64,000 bases of DNA from Gemmobacter nectariphilus DSM 15620 (GTDB lineage: Bacteria > Pseudomonadota > Alphaproteobacteria > Rhodobacterales > Rhodobacteraceae), in assembly GCF_000429765.1 (NCBI RefSeq), contig NZ_KE386949.1, forward strand, positions 124,001-188,000, read 5' to 3'. The notes beneath the pieces are model-generated. The model did not search any database. It was not told the DNA's origin and saw nothing but the letters and a program-made list of their open reading frames with translations. The position numbers and the translations under genes were made by a program. Shown in pieces: positions 16,012 through 24,859 of this stretch (within the stretch, counting starts at the first letter, position 1; every line of letters begins with the position of its first letter).

Positions 16012-17468
16012 TGCGCCAGCGCCAGCAGGGCGCCGACGTCCAGATGCGCCTCCAGATGTGCGGCCAGCCGGTCCAGAGTAGACTCCACCGCTGCACCATA
16101 GGCGATGCCGCCCGCATCGGCGCCAAGGCCGCGCAGCCAGGCCGCACGGAAGGCATCTTCCGCGAACAACCCATGCAGATAGCTGCCCTCGACCCGCCCA
16201 TCGGCGGATCGCGCGCCTTCGGGGCGACCCTCGACATGGGCAAAGGGGCGGGCGCGGTCCGGCCCTTCGGTCACGCCGATGTGGATCTCGTAGCCGGATA
16301 CCGCCAGCCCGCTGGCGGCATGAACCGCGCTGACCCGCGCAAGCCGCTTGTCCGGGCGCATCACGGTGTCCACCTCCAGCAGCCCCAACCCCGGCGTGGT
16401 GCCCGGCGGGCCCTCGATCCCGTCAGGATCGGCAACGCTGCGCCCAAGCATCTGATAGCCGCCGCAAATCCCCAAGATGCGCCCGCCGCGCCGGTGATGG
16501 GCGATCAGATCCCCGTCCCAGCCCTGCGCGCGCAGAAATTCCAGATCGCCCCGCGTCGATTTCGTGCCGGGGATCACCACCAGATCGGCATCGCCCGGAA
16601 TTGGCTGGCCGGGCAGGATCATCTGCACGGTCAGCCCCGGCTCCATCTTGAGCGGGTCCAGATCGTCGAAATTCGCGATACGCGACAGCGCAAGGCAGGC
16701 GATCTTGACCGGCCCGCGGCCCGCGGCCGACAGGTCCAGCGCATCTTCGGCCGGCAACAGGCGGGCATCGTCGAACCAGGGCACCACGCCAAAGCCGCGC
16801 CAGCCGGTGCGGTCCGCGATCATCCTGTAGCCATCGTCGAACAGGCGCGGATCGCCGCGAAAGCGGTTGATCAGAAAGCCTGCGATCATCGCATTGTCCT
16901 GCGCGTCCAGCACTGCCTGGGTGCCGACGATCTGCGCGATCACCCCGCCCCGGTCGATGTCCCCCGCCAGCACCACCGGCACCCCGGCCGCGCAGGCAAA
17001 ACCCATGTTGGCAATGTCACCGTGGCGCAGATTGACCTCGGCCGGGCTGCCGGCGCCTTCGACGATCACCAGATCGGCCTGCGCTTTCAGGCGGTTGAAG
17101 CTGTCCATCACCGCCGCCGCCAGCAATGGTTTTTGCGTGCCGTAGGCGCGGGCCTGAAAGCTGCCAAGCCGCCGCCCCTGCACGATCACCTGCGCGCCGG
17201 TATCGGTTTCGGGCTTGAGCAGCACCGGGTTCATGTCGGTCGTCAGCTCGACCCCACAGGCCAGCGCCTGCAGCGCCTGAGCCCGGCCGATCTCTCCGCC
17301 ATCGGCGGTGACGGCGGCGTTGTTCGACATGTTCTGCGGCTTGAACGGCAGCACCCGCAGCCCGCGCAGCCGTGCGGCGCGGCACAGGCCCGCCACCAGC
17401 AGCGACTTGCCGACATTCGAGCCAGTGCCCTGGATCATCAGCGCGCGCGGGGGAAGGACATCTGGCAT
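15996..17468 (-). CDS. cobQ: cobyric acid synthase
   Basis: CobQ/CbiP amidates four side chains of adenosylcobyrinic acid a,c-diamide using glutamine and ATP, late in adenosylcobalamin synthesis. The 490-residue product has the N-terminal ATP-binding domain ([20 protein letters not shown] at about 11-30, [29 protein letters not shown]) and the C-terminal glutamine amidotransferase domain with nucleophile C335 in [12 protein letters not shown] and a late His in [13 protein letters not shown]. Length is as expected. No other cobalamin gene lies nearby. I looked for a cobalamin riboswitch in the 238-bp upstream gap and saw no B12 box. Confidence 0.96.
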   Translation of the reverse strand: MPDVLPPRALMIQGTGSNVGKSLLVAGLCRAARLRGLRVLPFKPQNMSNNAAVTADGGEIGRAQALQALACGVELTTDMNPVLLKPETDTGAQVIVQGRRLGSFQARAYGTQKPLLAAAVMDSFNRLKAQADLVIVEGAGSPAEVNLRHGDIANMGFACAAGVPVVLAGDIDRGGVIAQIVGTQAVLDAQDNAMIAGFLINRFRGDPRLFDDGYRMIADRTGWRGFGVVPWFDDARLLPAEDALDLSAAGRGPVKIACLALSRIANFDDLDPLKMEPGLTVQMILPGQPIPGDADLVVIPGTKSTRGDLEFLRAQGWDGDLIAHHRRGGRILGICGGYQMLGRSVADPDGIEGPPGTTPGLGLLEVDTVMRPDKRLARVSAVHAASGLAVSGYEIHIGVTEGPDRARPFAHVEGRPEGARSADGRVEGSYLHGLFAEDAFRAAWLRGLGADAGGIAYGAAVESTLDRLAAHLEAHLDVGALLALAQAPRG

Positions 17469-17668
17469 AAGCGCACCTTGGGCTGTCTGGTCCGCAGCCC
17501 ATAGCCGCTTTGCGGCCCGGCGTCAGCCCTGTGGTGGTCTTGGGCGCGGGGATCCGGCGCCGTCCGGCCATCAACGTCACTTGCAGGAATACGCTGCGGC
17601 AAACGCGCGAAATGGTGGCCAGACCGTCCAGATCCGGGATCGCCGCGCCCGTCGCTGCCAGTGTGTCA

Positions 17669-17691
17669 GCCCGCCCCGGTCCGGGGCGGGC
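17669..17691 (-). terminator. terminator after the flavin monooxygenase
   Basis: GCCCGCCCCG, a 3-nt loop and CGGGGCGGGC form a perfect 10-bp G/C stem. It starts 15 nt after the monooxygenase stop on the minus strand and isolates it from cobQ. Confidence 0.65.
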
Positions 17692-17706
17692 CGTGTCACA
17701 GGGCGG

Positions 17707-19254
17707 TCAGCCCTCGACCAGCTGGCGCGGGGCGGACGCCTCGGGGCGGAACAGCAGACCAAGCAGGGCCTCTTCCTCGGCGGTGAAGTCGCCGCCCCGG
17801 ATCGCGCCAAAGGCCGAGGCCGCGCCCAGCGTCCGCCGGGCTGCATCGGGCAGCGGGTCGGGGCCGTCCAGCCGGAACGACACCGCCGACAGCGGGCCGA
17901 ACAGCAAGGCGCGTTCCAGTTCGGGCCGCGTCTCTGTGCGCGGCTCGACCCCGGCACGGCGGGCAAAGCCCAGTGCCACCATGTTCATCGGCCGCGCGGG
18001 CGGGCCATTGCGCGCAGCCCGCGCCTCGATCAGGCCCGCCTGCATCTCGGCGCGCGTCGGCATCGCCCCTTCGTCGCCCCAGCAGCCCGCGACATAGCGC
18101 GCCTGAAGCTCCAGCACCGGCAGATAGGGCCCGACCAGATCGTAAAGCCCGACAAAGGCCAGACCCGCAAGTTCGGGGTGAAAGCTGTCCGCAAACAGCG
18201 TCATGCCTTGCGGGCCAAGCTCGATCGTCCGGGCGATCTCGGGGTCCAGCCAGGGCAAGGACAGGCTGAAGCCGGTGCCAAAGAAAATGCCGTCGAAACG
18301 GTCCTCGCGGCCGTCTGCAAAGCGCACCTCGCGCCCCCGCACACCGGCAATCCAGGGCCGCACGGCGATGCGCCCTTCGGCCACGGCGGGCAGGAACCCC
18401 TGGCACTGGGTCACACCGGCCGCGAAAATGTCGGGATCGGGGGCAAAGGCGCCATATTGCTCGGGCGAGCCCGAGGCCTTCAGCACCTGCGCCTTCAGCG
18501 CCGCCCCGGCCTCGGCCATGGGCAGGCGCGCGCCAGCCAGGGCCGCGGCACGCGTGAACAGGGCATGTTCGGTCGGCACCCCCGCCATCAGCTTGGGCAG
18601 GACATAGCGCTGACGGCGATAGGCCACGGTCACGCGCGCCCCCGCCCCGGCCAGCTGCACGGCGATTTCCAGCGCGCTGATCGAACACCCCGCGACCAGC
18701 ACCGAGGCATCGCGCAGCCGGTCCGGGCCGGCATACTGGCTGGAATGGTTCACCCCCAGCTTGCCGGCAAAGGTCTCAAGGCCCGGAACGGCAGGAATGT
18801 CGCCGCTCTGGTGCCGCCCGGTGGCGATGACCACGCGGTCAAAGGTCTGGGCCTGGGCCTGGCCATTGCGGACCGACTGGATCACCCAGCCCCCCCGCGG
18901 CGCGGCGGCCAGCCGATCCACCCGGGCGCCGAACCGGATCGCATGGCGCAGGCCGAAGCGGTCGGCATAGCGGCCAAGATAGGCGTGCATATCCTCGCGG
19001 CTGGGATAGGTCGGGGTGCCGGGCATGTGATCCATGTCCGAAAAGGCGGTCATGATGCGGCTGGTGTTGGTCACCATGCCCGGCCAGGTGGCGCTGTGCC
19101 CCCCGTTCGGGTTCCACTGGCCGCCCAGATCGTCCGACGCCTCGAAGATCACTGGCGCCATGCCGCGGGCGCGCAGCCAGCGGGCGGTGACAAGGCCGGC
19201 GGGTCCGGCGCCGATGATGGCAATGCGCAAGTTGACAGGGGATGCGATGGTCAT
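17707..19254 (-). CDS. flavin-dependent monooxygenase (FMO-like NAD(P)/FAD oxidoreductase)
   Basis: A 515-residue cytoplasmic flavoprotein. The N-terminal FAD motif is IAIIGAGPAGLVTARWLRARG (about 10-30), then GGQWNPNGGHSATWPGM. A second Rossmann-like motif VLVAGCSISALEIA near residue 180 is for NAD(P)H, and GIFFGTGF comes later. The region before the second motif (FAGKLGVNHSSQY) is an FMO-type fingerprint, but it has five rather than three residues between G and H. Such enzymes oxygenate soft nucleophiles (amines, sulfides) or act as Baeyer-Villiger enzymes; the substrate is unknown. It is transcribed divergently from a PNPOx gene pair, with a four-half-site operator in the 134-bp gap 56 nt from its start. 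Confidence 0.88.
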   Translation of the reverse strand: MTIASPVNLRIAIIGAGPAGLVTARWLRARGMAPVIFEASDDLGGQWNPNGGHSATWPGMVTNTSRIMTAFSDMDHMPGTPTYPSREDMHAYLGRYADRFGLRHAIRFGARVDRLAAAPRGGWVIQSVRNGQAQAQTFDRVVIATGRHQSGDIPAVPGLETFAGKLGVNHSSQYAGPDRLRDASVLVAGCSISALEIAVQLAGAGARVTVAYRRQRYVLPKLMAGVPTEHALFTRAAALAGARLPMAEAGAALKAQVLKASGSPEQYGAFAPDPDIFAAGVTQCQGFLPAVAEGRIAVRPWIAGVRGREVRFADGREDRFDGIFFGTGFSLSLPWLDPEIARTIELGPQGMTLFADSFHPELAGLAFVGLYDLVGPYLPVLELQARYVAGCWGDEGAMPTRAEMQAGLIEARAARNGPPARPMNMVALGFARRAGVEPRTETRPELERALLFGPLSAVSFRLDGPDPLPDAARRTLGAASAFGAIRGGDFTAEEEALLGLLFRPEASAPRQLVEG

Positions 19255-19310
19255 GAAGCTCTCCGTTGCAGATGATGCGCCTTGATGGCGCGGCGCGGCG
19301 CGTCAGGCTT

Positions 19311-19357
19311 GCTAAATGGCTGCTAACCGGGCGGGACTTCGGCTAAAATCCTGCTAA
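19311..19357 (+). promoter_or_regulatory. four-half-site operator A (GCTAA repeats)
   Basis: GCTAA starts at 19311, 19322, 19342 and 19353: two pairs with 11-bp period, the second pair 31 bp after the first. All four half-sites are exact. It fills the divergent gap between the monooxygenase (minus) and the PNPOx operon (plus). The same spacing recurs at 21940-21986. Direct repeats one helical turn apart are typical of OmpR-type winged-helix dimers, and the adjacent operon encodes such a protein. Binding is inferred. Confidence 0.7.
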
Positions 19358-19388
19358 GGATGGCGCATCGACATCGGGGGATACCCAC

Positions 19389-19853
19389 GTGGACGCATCG
19401 CTTGTCCGGTTCCTGCAACGGCCCGTCATGATCATCCTTGGCACGGTCGACCCGGCCGCACGGCCCGAGATCGGGCGGGGCGTCGGCGTAAGCGTCACCC
19501 CGGATGCGCGCGGGGTCGAGCTGCTGGTCTCGGGCTGGCAATGGCCTGCGACCATCGCCAACATTCGCGCCACGGGCCGCGCGGCGGCCACCTTCTCGCG
19601 CCCGTCGGATTACGAGACCTATCAGGTCAAGGGCCGCGCCAGCCTGCGCGCCGCCGCCGAGGCCGAAGCCGCGATCGCCCGCGCCTATTGCCGCGATACG
19701 CTGGCCGCCCTGATGGATCTGGGCGTGGCGCCTGGTCTGGTCGAACATTGGCAGGCCACCCGCGATCTGGTCGTCGTGTCGCTGATCCCCGACGCGGTCT
19801 TTGTGCAGACACCCGGCCCGCGCGCCGGGCAGCGCCTTGGGGGGATGACATGA
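19389..19853 (+). CDS. pyridoxamine 5'-phosphate oxidase-family flavin-binding protein
   Basis: A 154-residue protein with a split-barrel PNPOx-like fold: MIILGTVDPAARPEIGRGVGV, GVELLVSGWQWPATIANIRATGRAAATFS, YQVKGRA and a C-terminal LVVVSLIPDAVFVQTPGP strand. Family members bind FMN, F420 or heme and act as small oxidoreductases or sensors. The ATG follows a GGGGGATACCCAC stretch after operator A. Its stop overlaps the next start (ATGA), so it is translationally coupled to the regulator downstream, which carries the same fold in its N-terminus. The cofactor cannot be decided from sequence. Confidence 0.8.
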   Translation: MDASLVRFLQRPVMIILGTVDPAARPEIGRGVGVSVTPDARGVELLVSGWQWPATIANIRATGRAAATFSRPSDYETYQVKGRASLRAAAEAEAAIARAYCRDTLAALMDLGVAPGLVEHWQATRDLVVVSLIPDAVFVQTPGPRAGQRLGGMT

Positions 19854-21193
19854 TCCGCTTGTCCGATCTGGACACCTGTTTCGAAGGCGTGATCCCCGCC
19901 GTGATCGCCACAGCCGGCGCCGATGCCGAACCGAACATTTCCTATCTGTCGCATGTGGTGCGGGTCGATGACGATCACATCGCCCTGTCGAACCAGTTCT
20001 TCGGCAAGACGGCCGAGAACCTTCGCCGCAACCCCTGTGCCACGATCCTTCTGGTGGATGGCCGGACCGGCGCGCAGTTCCGGCTGGAGACCCTGTTCGC
20101 CCATTCCCGGACCGAAGGGCCCCTGTTCGATCTGGTCGCGGCGCAGCTGGCCGCCAGTTCGGCGCAGGTCGGCATGGGGCTGCCGATGCGCCTGAAGGGC
20201 GTCGACGTGTTTCGGGTGCTGTCCATCACGGCCACGCCGACGCTGGCCCCCGATGCAGATGCGCCCCCGCCTGCGGTGGATCTGCCAGGCTTTGCCCGTG
20301 CCGCCGAGGCGATTGGCGCCGCCCCCGATGTGGCGGCGGCCTATGATGCCGCGCTGGATGCCGCGACCACGCTGATCGGCGCCGATGGCGCGATGGTGCT
20401 GATGCGCGATCATCCCCGCGATGCGCTGGTCGCGGTTCTGGGCCGAGGCTATGATCAGGGCGGCGCCGGGGCGGATGTGCCCTTTGGCGAAGGGGTGATC
20501 GGCCTTGCGGCCTCGATGAACCATGTGATGCGCGTCGGCGATCTGGGCCGCGTGCGCCGGCTGGGCGCCGCCATCGAGGCCAGCCGCGAGCCCGAGGACC
20601 GCAGCCGGCGCATCCAGCTGCCCGGCCTTGCCGGCGCGCTGAGCCAGATGGCGGTTCCCCTGCGGGCCGGCTCCGAGCTTGTCGGGGTTCTGTTTCTGGA
20701 ATCGCGGCGCCGCCTTGCCTTTGGTCGGCACGAAGAGGCGGCGGCGGTGATCCTTGCCCGGCTGCTGGCAACGGCCGTGCGCCTTGCCGAGGGCCGGTCC
20801 GCCGCACCTTCGAGGGCGCGCACGCCGTCCGCGCCGGTGCCTGCGGACAGCCGCATCATCCGGGTGCGCTGCCATGCCTATGACGACAGCGTCTTTGTCG
20901 ATGATGCCTACATGATCAAGGGCGTTGCAGGGCGCATCCTGGCCTATCTGATCCAGCGTCACCTGACCGAACAGCGCGACGAGTTCACCAACCGCGAAAT
21001 CCGGCTGGCCCCCGCCCTGCGCCTGCCGGGATACCGCGACAATCTGGAAACCCGGCTGATCCTGCTGCGCCGCCGGCTCGAGGAAAAATCCGCCCCCATC
21101 CGGCTGGTCTCGGCCGGGCGCGGGCGGATCCGTCTGGTGCTGGACGGGCGGCCCGAGCTGTCGGGCGACATCCTTGGGGATCGGCCCGCCTGA
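19850..21193 (+). CDS. PNPOx-GAF-winged-helix one-component regulator (putative)
   Basis: A 447-residue protein with three parts. Residues about 1-140 are a PNPOx-like split barrel (GVIPAVIATAGADAEPNISYLSHV, LSNQFFGKTAENLRRNP, CATILLVDG). Residues about 155-320 are a GAF domain (AYDAALDAATTLIGADGAMVLM, VPFGEGVIGLAAS, MAVPLRAGSELVGVLFLESRRR). Residues about 345-440 look like an OmpR-type winged helix (GRILAYLIQRHL, then LETRLILLRRRLEEKSAPIRLVSAGRGRIRL, which parallels LRKKL...IRTVRGVGYRL). There is no phosphoacceptor receiver, so flavin or ligand state sensed by PNPOx or GAF could directly control DNA binding. It overlaps the upstream PNPOx gene by 4 nt and sits beside operator A. The winged-helix call is from pattern only. 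Confidence 0.75.
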   Translation: MIRLSDLDTCFEGVIPAVIATAGADAEPNISYLSHVVRVDDDHIALSNQFFGKTAENLRRNPCATILLVDGRTGAQFRLETLFAHSRTEGPLFDLVAAQLAASSAQVGMGLPMRLKGVDVFRVLSITATPTLAPDADAPPPAVDLPGFARAAEAIGAAPDVAAAYDAALDAATTLIGADGAMVLMRDHPRDALVAVLGRGYDQGGAGADVPFGEGVIGLAASMNHVMRVGDLGRVRRLGAAIEASREPEDRSRRIQLPGLAGALSQMAVPLRAGSELVGVLFLESRRRLAFGRHEEAAAVILARLLATAVRLAEGRSAAPSRARTPSAPVPADSRIIRVRCHAYDDSVFVDDAYMIKGVAGRILAYLIQRHLTEQRDEFTNREIRLAPALRLPGYRDNLETRLILLRRRLEEKSAPIRLVSAGRGRIRLVLDGRPELSGDILGDRPA

Positions 21194-21286
21194 CCGGCAG
21201 CCTCTTGGACATGCGCCCAAGGCGGGCCCCTTGACCATCGGGGCGACCCTGGGCCCCACAGGGGCACAGGGCCCTGGCCGGGCGCG

Positions 21287-21802
21287 TCAGTTCCCCGGCG
21301 CAGTCACGCGGTAGAACGGCGCAGGCGCGGGGGTGCCCGGTCCGACCGGCCCCGGCACCATATTCTCAACCGGCGGGGCCGCGCGCAGCCAGGCGACCAG
21401 CGCGTCCAGATCGTCCTTGCTCAGGCTGGCATATCCGGGCCAGGGCATGACCGGCACCAGGACGCGCCCATCGGGGCGCACGCCCGTGGTCAGGGCGGTG
21501 GCGATCTCGGCCTCGGTCCAGCTGCCGATCCCGGTTTCATGCGGCGTCAGGTTGCTGGGCCAGAAGATGCCCATCCCTGGCAGCTCGAACCCGACCGTGC
21601 CACCCGACAGGCCCTTTTCAACGATCGGCGCCCCGTCGGGGCCACGCGGCATATGGCAGCCCGCACAATCCATGATGCGGGCCAGATAGGCGCCGCGGGC
21701 CACCAGATCGGCTTTGGCGGGTTCGGCCCTTGCATCCAAGGATGCGGCGGCAAGGACGAAAACGGCAAGGGGAAAAACGGCAAGCGTCTGTGAAGTCATC
21801 AT
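21287..21802 (-). CDS. periplasmic c-type cytochrome
   Basis: A 171-residue exported protein: signal peptide (about 1-26, ending ARA), then a class I cytochrome c domain with C46-A-G-C49-H50 and an axial Met candidate in PVMPWPGYASLSKDDLDALVAWLRA. The long loop WPSNLTPHETGIGSWTEAEIATALTTGVRPDG resembles single-heme units of the multiheme cytochrome subunits of membrane alcohol or gluconate dehydrogenases. Here only one heme site exists. Its likely job is carrying electrons from a periplasmic dehydrogenase. It starts about 138 nt from operator B, which has the same geometry as the operator near the monooxygenase, so the two may be co-regulated. Confidence 0.88.
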   Translation of the reverse strand: MMTSQTLAVFPLAVFVLAAASLDARAEPAKADLVARGAYLARIMDCAGCHMPRGPDGAPIVEKGLSGGTVGFELPGMGIFWPSNLTPHETGIGSWTEAEIATALTTGVRPDGRVLVPVMPWPGYASLSKDDLDALVAWLRAAPPVENMVPGPVGPGTPAPAPFYRVTAPGN

Positions 21803-21939
21803 TTTCTCGATCCATGACAGGGCCGGCGCCGCCCGCGGGGCAGGCGGCAGGACGGCCGGGGGAATTGCGGCATCTGGCAGGTGGCGTCTGGAATGGCGCC
21901 CTGTGCTGCGGATCTAGCGCCCGCCCTGCCCGCAGGCAT

Positions 21940-21986
21940 GCTAAGAAAATGCCAAGCCCCGGGTGCCATTGCTAAAAGAACCCTAA
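21940..21986 (+). promoter_or_regulatory. four-half-site operator B (GCTAA-like repeats)
   Basis: Half-sites start at 21940 (GCTAA), 21951 (GCCAA), 21971 (GCTAA) and 21982 (CCTAA). The offsets 0, 11, 31 and 42 are exactly those of operator A. It lies between the minus-strand cytochrome c and the plus-strand YjdM gene, in the same orientation as operator A relative to left and right neighbours. Confidence 0.65.
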
Positions 21987-22094
21987 GGTGCGGCGGGCCA
22001 TCCCCCCGCACGCATGGCGACCAGCCGCAGGACAGCTTGCCGCAGGGGGGCCGCCCCCCTATCGCCCGACGCGCCCAGCCGCTATACGCCCCAC

Positions 22095-22433
22095 ATGAGC
22101 CAGACCCTGCCCCCGTGCCCCGAATGCCGCTCTGCCTATACCTATGAGGCAGGATCCCTGCTGGTCTGCCCCGAATGCGGGCATGAATGGGCACCCGGCA
22201 CGGCCGAGACCGGCGCCGAGGTGCGCGACAGCGTGGGCAATGTTCTGGCCGATGGCGATACGGTCACGGTGATCAAGGATCTCAAGCTCAAGGGCTCGTC
22301 CAGCGTGATCAAGGTCGGCACCAAGGTGCGCGGCATCCGTCTGGTCGAGGGCGATCACGACATCGACTGCAAGATCCCCGGGATCGGGCAGATCGGCCTC
22401 AAGTCGCAGTTCGTCAAGAAGGTCACCGACTAG
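22095..22433 (+). CDS. yjdM: PhnA/YjdM-type zinc-ribbon protein
   Basis: A 112-residue protein closely matching E. coli YjdM (PhnA): an N-terminal zinc ribbon with [11 protein letters not shown] and CPECGHEW (two CxxC pairs), then the conserved domain [36 protein letters not shown] and [30 protein letters not shown]. It was historically linked to phosphonate use but has no proven phosphonate role; its function is unsettled. The ATG at 22095 matches the family start. It stands alone, with operator B about 108 nt upstream. Confidence 0.92.
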   Translation: MSQTLPPCPECRSAYTYEAGSLLVCPECGHEWAPGTAETGAEVRDSVGNVLADGDTVTVIKDLKLKGSSSVIKVGTKVRGIRLVEGDHDIDCKIPGIGQIGLKSQFVKKVTD

Positions 22434-22573
22434 GCGCCCGGCCCCTCTGCCATGCCCGGGCCGTGCCCCTGACGCAGCGGCACGGCCCGGCCCTGACGCC
22501 ACGGCAGCGATCCGGCGCTGATGACAAGCCCATCCGGCTGACGCATCCTGCCCGCAACAGGGAGGAACCAGCC

Positions 22574-24589
22574 ATGAGCCAGTATCCGAATCTTCTTGCG
22601 CCGCTCGACCTTGGCCATGTCGTGCTGCCCAATCGCGCCCTCATGGGGTCCATGCACACCGGGCTGGAAGAAACCGGCGACTGGAACCGGGTCGCGGAAT
22701 TCTACGCCACCCGCGCGCGGGGCGGGGTTGCGCTGATGGTGACGGGCGGCATGGCCCCGAACCGCGAAGGCGGCGTGTTTCCCGGTGCCGCGGGGCTTTA
22801 CACCCCGCAGGACATTGCCAACCACCGCATCGTCACCGACCGGGTGCACGACGGCGGCGGGCGGATCGCCATGCAGATCCTGCACGCGGGCCGCTATGCC
22901 TATGGCAAGGATTGCGTCTCGGCCAGCGCGATCAAGTCGCCCATCTCGCCCTTCCCCCCGCGCGAGCTGGACGAGGCGGGGATCGAAAAGCAGATCGCCG
23001 ATATCGTCACCGCCGCCAGCCGCGCGCGCGAGGCGGGCTATGACGGCGTCGAGGTGATGGGGTCCGAGGGCTATTTCCTCAACCAGTTCATCGTGCGCCA
23101 CACCAACCGGCGCGAGGACCGCTGGGGCGGCGCCTTTGAGAACCGCATCCGCCTGCCGGTCGAGGTGGTGCGCCGCGTGCGTCAGGCGGTCGGGCAGGAT
23201 TTCATCCTGATCTACCGCATCTCGCTGATCGACCTGGTGCCCGACGGATCGACCTGGCCCGAGGTGGTCCAGCTGGCCAAGGCCATCGAGGGGGCGGGCG
23301 CGAGCATGCTCAACACCGGGATCGGCTGGCACGAGGCGCGGGTGCCGACCATCGCCACCTCGGTGCCCCGCCGGGCCTTTGCCTGGCTGACCGGACGGCT
23401 GCGGCCCGAGGTGGGGATCCCGGTCATCACCTCGAACCGGATCAACACGCCCGAGGTGGCGGAAAGCGTTCTGGCCGAAGGCTGCGCCGACATGGTTTCC
23501 ATGGCGCGCCCGTTCCTGGCCGATCCCGATTTCGTCGCCAAGGCGGCCAGCGGGCGGGCGCGCCAGATCGCCCCCTGCATCGCCTGCAATCAGGCCTGCC
23601 TGGATCATACCTTCTCGGGCCGGCTGACCAGCTGCCTTGTGAACCCGCGCGCCTGTTCAGAGACGGAACTGGACTACCCGCCTGCGGCCAAGCCCAAGAC
23701 GGTTGCGGTGGTCGGCGCGGGACCTGCCGGGATGATGACGGCGATCACGGCGGCCCAGCGCGGGCACAAGGTCACGCTGTTCGAAGCCGCCCCGCAGGTC
23801 GGCGGCCAGCTGAACCTGGCCAGGCAGGTGCCGGGCAAGGAGGAATTCCACGGCCTGATCGACTGGTTCGCCACCATGCTGGACACCAGCGGCGTCGATC
23901 TGCGCCTGAACACCCCCGCCACCGTCGAGACGCTGAAACCCTTTGACGAGGTGGTCATCGCCACCGGCGTCACCCCGCGCGATCCTGCCATCCCCACCGA
24001 TCCCGGCGCCCATGTGCTGGGCTATGTCGATGTGCTGCAAGGCGCCCCCGTCGGCCCCCGCGCCGTGGTGATCGGCGCAGGCGGGATCGGCTTTGATGTC
24101 GCCGAATACCTCGTCCACCAGGGCACCAGCCCGACCGAGGATCTGCCACTCTGGCAGCGCGAATGGGGCGTGGCCGACCCGGCCGAGGCGCGCGGCGGCC
24201 TTGCGCCCGAGGGGCCGCACCCCGAACCGCCTGCCCGCAAGGTCACCCTGATCCAGCGCAAGGCCGAAAAGCCCGGCCGCCATCTGGGCAAGACCACCGG
24301 CTGGATCCACCGCGCCAGCCTGCAGATGAAGCAGGTGGACATGCGCGGCGGCATGACCTACCGCCGCATCACCCCCGAGGGGATCGAGGTTGACACCGCC
24401 CAGGGCCCCGAACTTCTGGCCGCTGATACGATCGTTCTGTGCACCGGGCAGGAGCCGCGCCGCGATCTGGCCGATGCCCTGATCGCGGCCGGGATCACCC
24501 CCCATGTCATCGGCGGCGCCAATGTGGCGGCCGAGCTTGATGCCAAACGCGCCATTGATCAGGCCGCCCGGCTTGCCGCAAGCCTCTGA
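22574..24589 (+). CDS. fadH: 2,4-dienoyl-CoA reductase-type NADH:flavin oxidoreductase
   Basis: A 671-residue protein, the length of FadH. An N-terminal old-yellow-enzyme barrel (NRALMGSMHTGLEE, QILHAGRYAYG, GYDGVEVMGSEGYFLNQFI) binds FMN. A 4Fe-4S motif follows: CIACNQACLDHTFSGRLTSC (Cx2Cx3Cx11C). Then come FAD- and NAD(P)H-binding Rossmann motifs (VAVVGAGPAGMMTA and AVVIGAGGIGFDVAEYL). FadH reduces 2,4-dienoyl-CoA from unsaturated fatty acids; related enzymes act on trimethylamine or other enones. FadH is the best fit by length and motifs. ATG 22574 has a strong GGAGGAA 8 nt upstream. A repeat element follows. Confidence 0.88.
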   Translation: MSQYPNLLAPLDLGHVVLPNRALMGSMHTGLEETGDWNRVAEFYATRARGGVALMVTGGMAPNREGGVFPGAAGLYTPQDIANHRIVTDRVHDGGGRIAMQILHAGRYAYGKDCVSASAIKSPISPFPPRELDEAGIEKQIADIVTAASRAREAGYDGVEVMGSEGYFLNQFIVRHTNRREDRWGGAFENRIRLPVEVVRRVRQAVGQDFILIYRISLIDLVPDGSTWPEVVQLAKAIEGAGASMLNTGIGWHEARVPTIATSVPRRAFAWLTGRLRPEVGIPVITSNRINTPEVAESVLAEGCADMVSMARPFLADPDFVAKAASGRARQIAPCIACNQACLDHTFSGRLTSCLVNPRACSETELDYPPAAKPKTVAVVGAGPAGMMTAITAAQRGHKVTLFEAAPQVGGQLNLARQVPGKEEFHGLIDWFATMLDTSGVDLRLNTPATVETLKPFDEVVIATGVTPRDPAIPTDPGAHVLGYVDVLQGAPVGPRAVVIGAGGIGFDVAEYLVHQGTSPTEDLPLWQREWGVADPAEARGGLAPEGPHPEPPARKVTLIQRKAEKPGRHLGKTTGWIHRASLQMKQVDMRGGMTYRRITPEGIEVDTAQGPELLAADTIVLCTGQEPRRDLADALIAAGITPHVIGGANVAAELDAKRAIDQAARLAASL

Positions 24590-24660
24590 CGCCTGTGGCG
24601 ACCGACAGCGCGAGGGGCTCTGCCCCTGGCAGCCGTCACGCGGCTGGCACAGTTGCGCCT

Positions 24661-24808
24661 GCCCCGGGATATTTTGGGACAGATGAAAGGGGGGCGCCGC
24701 GCACAGGACTGAGGTGTTGCGCCGATCGGCTTGCACGCTGATCCGGATAGCGGCTAACTGGCAGATGAACCGCTGCAGCTTCATCTGTCCACAAATATCC
24801 TGCGGGGG
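24661..24808. repeat. inverted intergenic repeat, copy 1
   Basis: The left arm at about 24661-24689 (CCCCGGGATATTTTGGGACA and on to GATGAAA) and right arm at about 24781-24806 are inverted copies. They share the arm core and the spacer word GCGCCGCGCAC with the element at 42264-42346. Here the arms are about 90 bp apart and less perfect. The element lies between fadH and the sulfotransferase-like gene. Confidence 0.6.
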
Positions 24809-24809
24809 T

Positions 24810-24830
24810 CCGGGGGTGCAAAACCCCCGG
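24810..24830 (+). terminator. short G/C hairpin before the sulfotransferase-like gene
   Basis: CCGGGGG, a TGCAAAA loop and CCCCCGG pair over 7 bp. It lies 29 nt before the next start, so it could end upstream transcription or sit in that gene's leader. Confidence 0.4.
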
Positions 24831-24859
24831 CTCCCCGGCCACAAGCCAGAGACACCCCC

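Noticed and set aside
17469-17668. Possible cobalamin riboswitch upstream of cobQ
   Set aside because: No B12-box or expected junction elements were found in the gap on the minus strand; only a terminator for the upstream gene is evident.
22187-22573. Upstream extension of the FadH frame by 129 codons
   Set aside because: It overlaps yjdM in another frame and lacks homology; the ATG at 22574 has a strong GGAGGAA site and the exact family N-terminus.
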